This document shows positions 44,927 to 53,855 of a stretch of 64,000 bases of DNA, piece after piece. The stretch is from Acinetobacter sp. ANC 3832. Lineage in GTDB: Bacteria > Pseudomonadota > Gammaproteobacteria > Pseudomonadales > Moraxellaceae. The position numbers and the translations under genes were made by a program. The notes beneath the pieces were generated by a model. The model saw only the letters and a list, made by a program, of their open reading frames with translations, ran no database searches and was not told the DNA's origin. The DNA is taken from the NCBI RefSeq assembly GCF_002135415.1, contig NZ_NEGJ01000007.1, forward strand, positions 62,001-126,000, read 5' to 3'. How positions within the stretch are numbered: position 1 is the first letter of the stretch; every line of letters begins with the position of its first letter.

Positions 44927-44971
44927 ATATGTTTATATGTTTTGATCATACAATATTCTTGGAGGAATATT

Positions 44972-46261
44972 ATGACCCTGCTCATCGTTTTAGCGTTGGC
45001 ACTGTCTATAGGATTAGGCTATGTCACGAAAATCAATATTGGCTTTTTTACAATCGTCAGTGCATATCTGATTGGGTGCTTTGGGATGGGGTTAAAACCC
45101 TCTGAGCTTATAGAATTATGGCCCGTTAAAATTTTCTTTATTATTTTTGCAGTCACCTTATTTTATAACTTTGCTTTAGCGAATGGCGCATTAGAAAAAC
45201 TTGCAAGTCATCTACTCTATAAATGTCGTAAATTTCCACAGCTCTTACCGCTAGCGATTTTCTTCGCCTCGACCATCATTGCAGCCTTAGGTGCAGGTTT
45301 CTATACCGTACTGGCATTTATGGCACCGATTACTTTATTGCTGTGTCGCAAAACCAATATGAGCATGATTATTGGCGGAATGGCTGTCAATTATGGTGCA
45401 TTGGCAGGTGCAAATTTCATGACCTCACAAAGTGGGATCATTTTTAGAAGTTTGATGGAAAATGCAGGAATTAATGCTCAAACAGGCTTTACCTATGCAA
45501 CAGGTATTTTTATTACGACACTGATTATTCCAATTGTCGTTTTAGGTCTATATACCTTATGGAATAGAAAGAGTAACTCCATCCAAATTGAAGACATAAA
45601 ACCTGAGGCTTTTGATTCAAAACAAAAAAAATCATTATTCCTGATTGTCTTAATGATGGCAATTGTACTTATTTTCCCTATTTTAAATTTATTGGTTCCA
45701 GACAATTCAACCATTCATTTCCTCAATTCAAAAATTGATATTGCCTTTATTGCCATTATTTTCTCTCTGATCAGTTTATTGATGAAACTTGCTGATGAGA
45801 AAAAAGTGATCGCCCTCGTTCCATGGGGCACATTAATCATGATTTGTGGCGTAGGCATGTTAATCGCTTTAGGCGTAAAACTCGGCATTATCACCACACT
45901 ATCTGAGTGGTTAGCACACAATGTTCCAATTTGGATGATTCCAATTCTGCTTTGCCTGATTAGCGCTGTAATGTCCATTTTTTCAAGCACTTTAGGTGTG
46001 GTTACGCCAACCCTGTTCCCCATTGTTCCTGCAATTGCACTTGCCTCAGGGATCAATCCGCTGATTCTGTTCATCTGTATTGTCGTTGGCGCTCAATCGT
46101 CTTCAATCTCACCATTCTCTTCAGGGGGTAGTTTGATCATGGGCTCTGCACCAAGTGATATGGATAAAAATGAACTCTTTAATCAATTGTTATTCAAAGC
46201 GATTCCAATCGGAGTCGTGGCTGCCATTGTTGCAGTACTCATTCTTAAATTTGTAATGTGA
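44972..46261 (+). CDS. MatC-like dicarboxylate/malonate-type transporter
   Basis: Inner-membrane carrier with about 11-12 helices. The start is the ATG with GGAGGAA seven bases before it; the longer open frame upstream is not needed. The N-terminal part (LSIGLGYVTKINIGFFTIVSAYLIGCFGMGLKPSELIELWPVKIFFIIFAVTLFY) follows the MatC_N pattern of dicarboxylate carriers. The C-terminal half has the paired NYGALAGANFMTSQSG and SSSISPFSSGGSLIMGSAP loops of the ion-transporter superfamily. It is in an operon with an amidohydrolase and controlled by GntR; the substrate is probably an organic acid. Confidence 0.82.
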   Translation: MTLLIVLALALSIGLGYVTKINIGFFTIVSAYLIGCFGMGLKPSELIELWPVKIFFIIFAVTLFYNFALANGALEKLASHLLYKCRKFPQLLPLAIFFASTIIAALGAGFYTVLAFMAPITLLLCRKTNMSMIIGGMAVNYGALAGANFMTSQSGIIFRSLMENAGINAQTGFTYATGIFITTLIIPIVVLGLYTLWNRKSNSIQIEDIKPEAFDSKQKKSLFLIVLMMAIVLIFPILNLLVPDNSTIHFLNSKIDIAFIAIIFSLISLLMKLADEKKVIALVPWGTLIMICGVGMLIALGVKLGIITTLSEWLAHNVPIWMIPILLCLISAVMSIFSSTLGVVTPTLFPIVPAIALASGINPLILFICIVVGAQSSSISPFSSGGSLIMGSAPSDMDKNELFNQLLFKAIPIGVVAAIVAVLILKFVM

Positions 46262-46268
46262 GCCCCAG

Positions 46269-47072
46269 ATGACTTGTATAGATACGCACGCCCATGTCTT
46301 TTCCAAGCATGATCAATGTCTTCAAACAGCACGTTATACGCCAAACTATAACGCAACAGCTCAAGACTATATTTCTCGCTTAGATGAACTTGGGTTTACG
46401 CATGGTGTACTTGTTCAGCCTAGTTTTTTCGGTACAGATAACCATGTGATGTTAGATGCAATTCAGCAATATCCTAAACGTTTAAAAGGCATTGCTGTAG
46501 TTGAACATACAGCCAGTTTAGATGAGCTTAAAGCCTTAAAAGCTCAAGGAATTGTAGGGATTCGTTTAAACCTTTTTGGTCTGACTGTACCTGTGCTTAA
46601 TACGCCTGAATGGAACACTTTTTTAACCCATTTAGAAACTTTGGAATGGCAACTTGAACTGCATGCTCCTCCTGCTTATCTGGTGATAGTTCTTCCGCTT
46701 TTAAACCAATATCACCTAGATATTGTGATTGATCATTTTGGTCGAATTGATCCGATTAAAGGAATTGATGACCCTGATTATCAAACATTTTTAGATTTAT
46801 TAAATGTCGAAAAACATTGGATTAAAGTCTCTGGTTTTTATCGTTTGGGTGCCTTACCTGTCAATATTGATATCGCACAGCAAGCATTTAATTTATTAAA
46901 AAACAAAGGCTTTATTCATAGAATGGTTTGGGGCAGTGATTGGCCACATACTCAGCATGAAGCTAAAATGTCTTATCAATTGGTGTTAGATACCTTTAGA
47001 AAAATCGTTCCAGATATTGAAGAGCAAAAAATGATTTTAGGTGAAAATGCCTCAAGATTATTTAAGTTCTAA
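46269..47072 (+). CDS. Amidohydrolase family protein (TIM-barrel, PDC-lactonase-like)
   Basis: 267-aa metal-dependent hydrolase or decarboxylase of amidohydrolase family 2. The first-strand motif is DTHAHVF, His positions follow in LELHAPP and VIDHFGR, and the final WGSDWPHT carries the catalytic Asp. This layout is that of LigI-type lactonases and related enzymes that handle aromatic breakdown products. The start lies 7 bp after the transporter stop, so they share a transcript: carrier and first enzyme for one compound. Exact substrate unknown. Confidence 0.88.
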   Translation: MTCIDTHAHVFSKHDQCLQTARYTPNYNATAQDYISRLDELGFTHGVLVQPSFFGTDNHVMLDAIQQYPKRLKGIAVVEHTASLDELKALKAQGIVGIRLNLFGLTVPVLNTPEWNTFLTHLETLEWQLELHAPPAYLVIVLPLLNQYHLDIVIDHFGRIDPIKGIDDPDYQTFLDLLNVEKHWIKVSGFYRLGALPVNIDIAQQAFNLLKNKGFIHRMVWGSDWPHTQHEAKMSYQLVLDTFRKIVPDIEEQKMILGENASRLFKF

Positions 47073-47160
47073 GTATGTTCAATCAAATAAAGATCTTGTG
47101 TGACGCTTTTAAATTTCTGTTTTAAGATCAATAAGTTTATTCACATAGATGCAAAAGATC

Positions 47161-47196
47161 AAAAAAAGGAGCCTGATTTTTATCAGACTCCTTTTT
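47161..47196. terminator. Bidirectional terminator between amidohydrolase and lysR genes
   Basis: AAAAAAGGAG.CTGAT / ATCAG.CTCCTTTTTT with one mismatch; serves both convergent genes. Confidence 0.8.
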
Positions 47197-47235
47197 TATG
47201 CAAAAGTGATCCTAATGGAACATAAAACTCATCAT

Positions 47236-48132
47236 TTACGCAAAAAAATCCATATAGAACTGTTCCTTTAAAATTCTTAAAATCAATTCAATCGCGTCAT
47301 TTTGTTGATCTTTACGGTAACTTGCATATAAGCCAATCATCGGTAAAGGTTCAATCGTATTTTTCACAATAATTTTATCCCCCAACAATGGAAGAACGTA
47401 GGCTGGAACTAAACTCCAACCAACGCCCATTCCGACCAAATTGACGTTGAGTAGGATATTCGTTGAGTGCTGAACTACATTTACATTTAACTTTGATTGT
47501 TTAAAGAAATCTTGAATAATTTTATACAGTTGTGGTGAAGCATCTTCATCACTAATCACAAAATCTTGCTGATTAAAGCTTTTAATACTGATATGTCGTT
47601 GCTCTGCCATTGGAGAGTTTTTAGGAATAATCAGTGCCAATGGTTCTTGAAAAATTTGCACATAATTAAAATCACCCGATTCATTCGGATAACGAGTAAA
47701 GGCAATATCAATATCGCCTTTCTTTAAAGCTTTGAATTGTGCAGCATCGGGCAAGCTATGAAAATGAATTTTAATATCAGGAAAATGCGCACGAATATTG
47801 GGCATGATATAGGGGAAAATTTTCATTTCAGCAACTGGTACAAAACCAATACTGAGCTGATCTTTATTAATATTGGCAACTTGTCGTGCATCAAGAATGG
47901 CTTTTTCTGCATGCTCTAAACACAGCAATGCTTCCTTTAGAAAGACTTTACCCTCTTCTGTTAATTCAACTTTACGATTGGTACGAGTCAATAATTGCAC
48001 ACCGACTTCATGCTCTAAATCTTTAATTTGTTGGCTCAATGAGGGTTGAACCGTACACATCCGTTGTGCTGCTTTGGTAAAGTTTAATTCCTCAGCAACC
48101 GCTACAAAGTATCTTAAATGTCGTAATTCCAC
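47236..48132 (-). CDS. LysR-family transcriptional regulator
   Basis: 298 aa. The N-terminal helix-turn-helix is LNFTKAAQRMCTVQPSLSQQIKDLEHEVGVQLLTRTNRKVELTEEG. The effector domain begins about residue 90 (LSIGFVPVAEMKIFPYI). The sequence is close in style to CatM/BenM regulators of aromatic catabolism in this genus, which bind muconate or benzoate; that is a resemblance only. It begins 11 bp after the MFS gene stop on the same strand, so it is the last gene of a tetR-MFS-lysR run. Confidence 0.93.
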   Translation of the reverse strand: MELRHLRYFVAVAEELNFTKAAQRMCTVQPSLSQQIKDLEHEVGVQLLTRTNRKVELTEEGKVFLKEALLCLEHAEKAILDARQVANINKDQLSIGFVPVAEMKIFPYIMPNIRAHFPDIKIHFHSLPDAAQFKALKKGDIDIAFTRYPNESGDFNYVQIFQEPLALIIPKNSPMAEQRHISIKSFNQQDFVISDEDASPQLYKIIQDFFKQSKLNVNVVQHSTNILLNVNLVGMGVGWSLVPAYVLPLLGDKIIVKNTIEPLPMIGLYASYRKDQQNDAIELILRILKEQFYMDFFA

Positions 48133-48143
48133 GAAACTGTCCT

Positions 48144-49388
48144 CTATTTCATTAATGTAGGTGTACGGGTCACTGTCGCCCTATATAAAAACAAGGTCAA
48201 AATCACGACAACAGCACAAAATAAATAAGTGGTTTGGTATCCAAATTGTGCGATGAGTAGCCCCATCCCCACAGAACCGATTGCCATACCTAAATCAAAT
48301 AAAGTAAAAAATGTTGAAATGGCATATCCCATTCTTTCTTTAGGTGAAGACTGAATTGCAACTGTTTGGAAGCATGGAAATAAAGAACCATAGCCAATAC
48401 CAATAAAAATTGCAGATAACCACAAAATCCATTGATTTGTGGCAAAACTAATGATGATCAAACCCAGTGCAAAACAAATAAAGGATGGATAAATAACGGC
48501 ACTAGGGCCATTACGATCATAAATTTTTCCAACCCAAGGTCGTACAAGTATCATCGACACAGCAAAGATAATAAAAAATAAGCTGACATAAGCAATAAGA
48601 TGTTGCGTTTCAGCATAAGCAGCAATAAAACTCATAATACTGGAGTATGCCAATGCTGTAACCAACGCCACCAAACCAATCGGTACAGCACGTAATTCAA
48701 TCACATCATGCCAAGATAACGTTAACTTGGTCTTTTGCTGAGAGTTTGTGTGTTGATCTTCTAAAGGCTCTATTCTCTTCACATGATCGTCGTGGATGGG
48801 AATCATTAAACAGAAGATAAATCCAACACAAATTACCGCAGTCAATAGCGCGAATAAAGTCATGAAATCTGTAAGCTGTATAACCGTGAGTGCAATGAAA
48901 GGACCAAAAACTACTGCTAGATTGGTCGACATTACATAATAGCCCATGCCTTCACCCTTACGATTTTCTGGAATAAAGTCATTTGCGATAGGTACTGCAA
49001 CCGTGGTTAAAACACTAAACCAAATACCATGCATAAATCGAACAGCGAGCAAGAGCCACATGCTATCTGCAAACAAATAAGCGAAAGCAAAAATAACGAA
49101 TAAAAACTCAGCACCACGAAAAGAGATTTTCTTCCCTATTTTCTGAATAATCAATCCTGAAAATGGACGAATCATAATGGATGAGACAAGGAATAAAGTC
49201 AGGGCTAACCCTGCTTCTTTCACAGATCCACCCAAATTTTTCATGATATAAATAGGCAATATGGTTAAAAAAGCAAAGTAATACGTAAATAAAAATAGAT
49301 TATTCAATACACAAAGAATGAATGAACGATTCCAGAGTTTTTCAGAGGTTATTGGTGTGTTTAAAGCAGACATGAGCTGATCACTCAA
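48144..49388 (-). CDS. MFS transporter (12 TM)
   Basis: 414 aa, twelve hydrophobic segments. Motif A is present as GLIIQKIGKKISF and in the second half as VGKIYDRNGPSAV. The central loop is hydrophilic (DHVKRIEPLEDQHTNSQQ). It overlaps the 3' end of the tetR gene by 8 bp, so the pair is a translationally coupled regulator and efflux pump. The drug or metabolite exported is unknown; the palindrome before tetR suggests inducible expression. Confidence 0.9.
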   Translation of the reverse strand: MSDQLMSALNTPITSEKLWNRSFILCVLNNLFLFTYYFAFLTILPIYIMKNLGGSVKEAGLALTLFLVSSIMIRPFSGLIIQKIGKKISFRGAEFLFVIFAFAYLFADSMWLLLAVRFMHGIWFSVLTTVAVPIANDFIPENRKGEGMGYYVMSTNLAVVFGPFIALTVIQLTDFMTLFALLTAVICVGFIFCLMIPIHDDHVKRIEPLEDQHTNSQQKTKLTLSWHDVIELRAVPIGLVALVTALAYSSIMSFIAAYAETQHLIAYVSLFFIIFAVSMILVRPWVGKIYDRNGPSAVIYPSFICFALGLIIISFATNQWILWLSAIFIGIGYGSLFPCFQTVAIQSSPKERMGYAISTFFTLFDLGMAIGSVGMGLLIAQFGYQTTYLFCAVVVILTLFLYRATVTRTPTLMK

Positions 49389-49950
49389 CGTTATTCAAGC
49401 GTACAGGTGCAAGAACCAAATTCACCAATTCATGAATATAATCAGCATTCGGTGCATGATTAAAGAAAATAATTTGGTAATGAATCGGACCATACAAAGT
49501 GTCGAGCATTAACTCGAAAGGATAATCCGCTTTAATTTCCTCTTGTTGAATGGCTCGTTGAATTAATTTTCGAGTTTCTTCACGGCGTGGAAGCAAATAT
49601 AATTTAAAAAACTCTCCAGCAGCTTCGCGATGTTCAGCGATCACCACCAATAAAGCACGCCCTATTTTATGGTGCAAAGCCTTGGATAATTTGAGTAATT
49701 GTTGCTGTAAATTTTCTTCTAATGAAGCGTTATAATCCAGTTCAAATACTGAGGCAGTTTGCTCTTTAAAGGCATCAAAAACCAAATCTGATTTATGCTT
49801 CCACCATCGATAAATTGTAGATTTTCCAACGCTCGCATGTATTGCAATATCCTCAATGGTTAAATCGGTATATTCATGTTCTTCAAGTGCCGCAATTACG
49901 GCATCCAAAATGCATTGCTTACGTCGTGAGGATTTTTCAGATTCAATCAT
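49381..49950 (-). CDS. TetR/AcrR-family regulator of the MFS pump
   Basis: 189 aa. The N-terminal helix-turn-helix is LEEHEYTDLTIEDIAIHASVGKSTIYRWWKHKSDLVFDAF (about 18-57), with a typical recognition helix (KSTIYRWW). The C-terminal domain follows the TetR_C family with NHAPNADYIHELVNLVL near the end. It is the first gene of the tetR-MFS-lysR run, with a perfect palindrome just upstream of its start, so autorepression and control of the pump are the likely role. Ligand unknown. Confidence 0.93.
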   Translation of the reverse strand: MIESEKSSRRKQCILDAVIAALEEHEYTDLTIEDIAIHASVGKSTIYRWWKHKSDLVFDAFKEQTASVFELDYNASLEENLQQQLLKLSKALHHKIGRALLVVIAEHREAAGEFFKLYLLPRREETRKLIQRAIQQEEIKADYPFELMLDTLYGPIHYQIIFFNHAPNADYIHELVNLVLAPVRLNNVE

Positions 49951-49965
49951 AATGATAATAACGAT

Positions 49966-49979
49966 ACGAAACGTTTCGT
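49966..49979. promoter_or_regulatory. TetR-type operator palindrome
   Basis: ACGAAACGTTTCGT, a perfect 14-bp palindrome, 15 bp upstream of the tetR ATG, in line with autoregulatory TetR sites. Confidence 0.7.
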
Positions 49980-50245
49980 TTTATTATAATCATATCGAAA
50001 AGAGATACCATGCTTTTAAAGCATAAATTTTGTTTCGACATTTATTCAAAATAAGAATGATTCTATAGGCTCGATATACTGGATAAAGTACGAAGCAAAC
50101 TTCTTACATAAAATCTTTTAATTTTTTAAAGATGAAAAAAAGAAAACTGCTACGCTATATTGTGAATCAAGAATAGAAACAGCCAAGAACTTTATTTAAT
50201 CTAATATTCAATCAATCTTAAGTATCAAATGCACATCCAAGATAT
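49980..50245. other. Spacer between tetR and thioesterase genes
   Basis: Together with the operator and terminator on either side it makes a 335-bp gap. AT-rich, no ORF or further motif seen. Confidence 0.5.
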
Positions 50246-50273
50246 AAAAAAGACCTCATGGTGAGGTCTTTTT
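50246..50273 (-). terminator. Terminator after the thioesterase gene
   Basis: AGACCTCA - TGG - TGAGGTCT with flanking A- and T-tracts, 13 bp past the stop. Confidence 0.85.
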
Positions 50274-50285
50274 GAAGCACTAAAA

Positions 50286-50798
50286 TTAAGATTTTTTATA
50301 AATACTGCAAGATGGATGATGGTTTTCTTGTAAACGAGCAACCTTACGATGCTCTGCTGCTTCAAAACGGCAACGTTTCCAATCATTGTCTAATTGCAGT
50401 GCAGGAATTTGTTTTGGCTTACCATTTTCATCTACAGCCACCATAGTAAAATAGCAACTATTGGTGTGACGTACCGTTCGTTTTTGAATATTTTGAGCTT
50501 CTACACGAATCCCAATTTCCATTGAAGTACGACCTACATGGTTCACACTTGCTAAGAAAGTCACCATTTCACCAACATGAATAGGCTCTTTAAAATTGAC
50601 TTTATCAACAGATAAAGTCACAACATAACTACCCGAATAACGACTTGCACACGCATATGCGACTTGATCAAGTAGCTTTAGAATGGTTCCCCCATGCACG
50701 TTTCCCGAAAAGTTTGCCATGTCTGGTGTCATTAAAACGGACATGGTTAATTCAGACTGATCGTCTATGGCTGGGATCACTTGATCTAATGGAGACAT
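50286..50798 (-). CDS. Acyl-CoA thioesterase (hotdog fold, YciA type)
   Basis: 170-aa cytosolic hydrolase that releases CoA from acyl-CoA. The hotdog motif is SGNVHGGTILKLLDQVAYACASRYSG near residues 31-55, where the N-x-H-G-G-x-x-x-x-x-x-D layout carries the catalytic Asp. VDKVNFKEPIHVGE is the typical second strand. The basic C-terminal tail (about 140-170) is longer than in E. coli YciA. It is transcribed alone. The chain-length preference is not deducible. Confidence 0.93.
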   Translation of the reverse strand: MSPLDQVIPAIDDQSELTMSVLMTPDMANFSGNVHGGTILKLLDQVAYACASRYSGSYVVTLSVDKVNFKEPIHVGEMVTFLASVNHVGRTSMEIGIRVEAQNIQKRTVRHTNSCYFTMVAVDENGKPKQIPALQLDNDWKRCRFEAAEHRKVARLQENHHPSCSIYKKS

Positions 50799-51091
50799 TG
50801 TTTTTTAGACTCGGTTTAAGACAGGAGATGTAACACTATTATTATATATCTTTTGGAATAAAAAACATGCTTAATTCGGCAATTGATCATTCTGACAATT
50901 TATGATTGATTTCATTACTATATTCTAAATTATATAACACATTGAATTTACATAGATCAGCCTATAGACGTTACATTCGCTGAACACGCTTTAGTAGAAA
51001 TTACTTTGAATAGAGAATGACGCTATAAACCTATTTATATACATGATTCAGACTCATTTCATGATAAAACAAACAAAAGATCGTAAAAATC

Positions 51092-52063
51092 TTAACTTTT
51101 TGCATTTAATGGAATAATGAGGCTCTCATTTTGGCTACGCTTCATTTTTAATACAGTTTCAAGATCCTTAATCCGTTCCATTGCAGCATCTACACCCGCT
51201 TGAATGGTATCTTGCCGACCTTGCACATCAAAAATATGAGCTTTTTCACGTAAATCAGGTTGTATTACAATATCTGCATTTTTAAGTTCTTCTGCTGCTA
51301 ATCTATTTTGCATGATATTAATATTCTGGTTAAATAAGCCCCAAACGTTGGTCGTTTCGGTATAAATCGGTTGCGCTAAAATATCAACAGCAATAACTAC
51401 ATCTGCACCTAACTCACGGGCAACATCAACAGGCACAGGACTAACTAAACCACCATCGACATATTCTTTTCCTGCAATGGTGGTTGGAATAAACATACTG
51501 GGAATAGAGACTGAAGCGCGAACAGCTTGTCCTGTATTACCATAATTAAACACCACTTTTTTACCATGTTTTAATTCTGTTGCGACCACATACATTGGTA
51601 TTTTCATTTTGTCTAAAGCAATTGTACCGACTTGTTGATTGACATAATCTTCAACTTTTTTTCCATCAAAAAAGCCTTTTAAACCAATTTTGAACTCGCG
51701 TACATCTCCTACTTTCATATCTAGGGCAATTTGTTTGAGTTGATCTGCTGATTTACCACTTGCATATATTGAACCAACAATACTCCCAGCACTCGTTCCA
51801 ACAATGAAATCAGGCTGAATCCCATATTTTTCTAAAACCTCAATCACACCAATATGTGCATATCCGCGTGCTCCACCGCTACCCAAGACTAAAGCAACAA
51901 TAGGTTTTTTATTGGATTGTTTATATTTATAAAAACTTTGATCAATTTTCGACTCAGCTTCAGGAATCGTCTGAGCAACAACTTTCGGTGATTGAATTAC
52001 ATTATGCTGGCAAGCCACTAAACCAAGACTGCTAATTAAAATTAAAGTTTTAAAAATGTGCAT
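51092..52063 (-). CDS. Patatin-like phospholipase, predicted lipoprotein
   Basis: 323 aa with lipobox LVAC (residues 16-19) after a short signal peptide. The patatin domain (about 55-250) has LGSGGARGYAHIGVIEVLEKYG (oxyanion loop), GTSAGSIVG (nucleophile Ser in GxSxG), and DGGLVSPVPV (catalytic Asp). The size and order match the RssA-like group in gammaproteobacteria. It would sit on the periplasmic face of a membrane. Substrate is probably a lipid ester; the physiological role is unknown. Confidence 0.92.
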   Translation of the reverse strand: MHIFKTLILISSLGLVACQHNVIQSPKVVAQTIPEAESKIDQSFYKYKQSNKKPIVALVLGSGGARGYAHIGVIEVLEKYGIQPDFIVGTSAGSIVGSIYASGKSADQLKQIALDMKVGDVREFKIGLKGFFDGKKVEDYVNQQVGTIALDKMKIPMYVVATELKHGKKVVFNYGNTGQAVRASVSIPSMFIPTTIAGKEYVDGGLVSPVPVDVARELGADVVIAVDILAQPIYTETTNVWGLFNQNINIMQNRLAAEELKNADIVIQPDLREKAHIFDVQGRQDTIQAGVDAAMERIKDLETVLKMKRSQNESLIIPLNAKS

Positions 52064-52254
52064 GTATGTAACAAGTATCTGATCAAAATTTAGGGCTATG
52101 AAATCACATTTTTTTTAGAATTGCTGTTGTATTTACTTAATACTGTCATTAATTGTTTTTATATTGGACAGCTTAGCTCAAGCCTTTTTATTTCTCTTCT
52201 AAGCAAAAATAAAGAAATTATTTACATTTATATAGGATTATTAATCCCATAAAA

Positions 52255-52288
52255 AAGCCTCATCGATTACATTGAATAGATGAGGCTT
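52255..52288 (-). terminator. Terminator-like hairpin after the AGCS symporter
   Basis: AAGCCTCATC / GATGAGGCTT, a 10-bp stem with a 14-nt loop, 14 bp beyond the stop. The A-tract upstream serves as the T-tract on the minus strand. Confidence 0.7.
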
Positions 52289-52301
52289 AAAATTTCTTTA
52301 T

Positions 52302-53777
52302 TTACCAAATATCAGAATCAACTTTTTTCTGATATTTAGGATGTTGATCCAACTTAAACTTAGGATCTTTAATTCCGCGTTTCAATTGTGATGTGTAATC
52401 TTTTAACAACATCAATAAAAATGGTGTTAAAAGTAAAATTGCAAAGAGATTAATGGTCGCCATCAACCCCATAGATAAATCTGCCATTGCCCAAATTAAA
52501 GGTACCGAAGTAATGGAACCAAAGTACACCATCACTAAAACCAAGACACGAAATACAAACATCAAGCGAGTATTATTATTCATAAATTGAACGTTGCCTT
52601 CAGCATAAGCATAGTTGCCAATGATTGAAGAAAAAGCGAATAAGAATAAAATAATGGCTAAAAAGTCATCTCCCCAACTGCCAATTTGACTACTCAATGC
52701 CATTTGCGTCAATTGTACTCCTTCCAATCCACTATTTTGATATACACCTGAGGTCAAAATAATAATGGCTGTACATGAGCACACCACAAAGGTATCGACA
52801 AATACGCCCAGCATTTGTACCAAGCCTTGGTTAACTGGATGTTTAACATCTGAGGCTGCTGCTGCATTCGGTGCAGAACCCATCCCTGCTTCATTTGAAA
52901 ATAGTCCGCGCTTGATTCCTTGCATCATTGCCATCGAAATCATGCTACCGAAGAAACCACCTGCTGCCGCATCAAACTGAAATGCTTTGGTGACAATCAA
53001 CTTAAATATATCTGGAAGCATCGGTAAATTAATGACCGCGATATAGAGTGCAACCAATAAATAAAGAACGGCCATAAATGGCACAAAGCTTTCCGCTACT
53101 TTAGCAATTCGTTTAATTCCACCAAAAATAATCATGGAGGTTAAAATAACCAAAGCTATTCCCACCCATGAAACATTTAAAGTAAAACCACCAATCTGTA
53201 ATGCAAGATCAGCGTTATTCCATCCCCATGCATGCGAAGTTGCTGCAACAATTGAATTTGCCTGCACTGCATTAAAAACAAAACCATAGGCTAAAATAAG
53301 TGCCAATGAAAATGCAACAGCCAGCCATTTTTGCTTTAAACCTTTTTGAATATAATAGGCTGGACCACCGCGGAATTGTTGATTCTGCGTATCACGCACT
53401 TTAAAAAGTTGTGCCAATGATGATTCAACGAAAGCAGAACTCATTCCTAAGAATGCTGTCATCCACATCCAAAAAACAGCACCAGGACCACCAATAGCAA
53501 TGGCGATAGCAACCCCTGCAACATTACCTACACCAACACGACTGGCTAGACCCGTAACAAAAGCTTGAAAAGGTGTTATTCCATGCTGATCTTCGCCTTC
53601 TTTACGGCTACTCTTCATCACACGAATACTTTGCAAAAACAATCTAATTTGTACTGCACCCGTCGCAATGGTGTAAAACACGCCCACTGCAATTAATAAA
53701 ACAACCAAAAAATCCCATAGTGGATCATTAAAAAATTTCACCCATTGCATGAGTGTATTATTCAGTGGCTCGTTCAT
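52302..53777 (-). CDS. Sodium:alanine/glycine symporter, AGCS family
   Basis: Inner-membrane amino-acid importer, 491 aa, about 11 helices. Family signature GVGNVAGVAIAIAIGGPGAVFWMW near residue 82 is clear, followed by SSAFVESSLAQLFKVRD and the central FSNEAGMGSAPNAAAASDVKHP. The usual substrate is alanine or glycine with sodium. It lies 79 bp from the gltS stop on the same strand, but a terminator between them makes separate transcription likely. Both genes fit a sodium-driven amino-acid economy. Confidence 0.95.
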   Translation of the reverse strand: MNEPLNNTLMQWVKFFNDPLWDFLVVLLIAVGVFYTIATGAVQIRLFLQSIRVMKSSRKEGEDQHGITPFQAFVTGLASRVGVGNVAGVAIAIAIGGPGAVFWMWMTAFLGMSSAFVESSLAQLFKVRDTQNQQFRGGPAYYIQKGLKQKWLAVAFSLALILAYGFVFNAVQANSIVAATSHAWGWNNADLALQIGGFTLNVSWVGIALVILTSMIIFGGIKRIAKVAESFVPFMAVLYLLVALYIAVINLPMLPDIFKLIVTKAFQFDAAAGGFFGSMISMAMMQGIKRGLFSNEAGMGSAPNAAAASDVKHPVNQGLVQMLGVFVDTFVVCSCTAIIILTSGVYQNSGLEGVQLTQMALSSQIGSWGDDFLAIILFLFAFSSIIGNYAYAEGNVQFMNNNTRLMFVFRVLVLVMVYFGSITSVPLIWAMADLSMGLMATINLFAILLLTPFLLMLLKDYTSQLKRGIKDPKFKLDQHPKYQKKVDSDIW

Positions 53778-53822
53778 AGTTGATACCCGCTAACACGATT
53801 TTTCCAAAAACTTTACGCATCA

Positions 53823-53846
53823 AAAAAGCCCCCTAAGGGGCTCTTT
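53823..53846 (-). terminator. Terminator after gltS
   Basis: AAAAGCCCC - CTAA - GGGGCTCTTTT, a GC-rich stem with T-tract, 10 bp past the stop. Confidence 0.85.
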
Positions 53847-53855
53847 TAATTAAAT

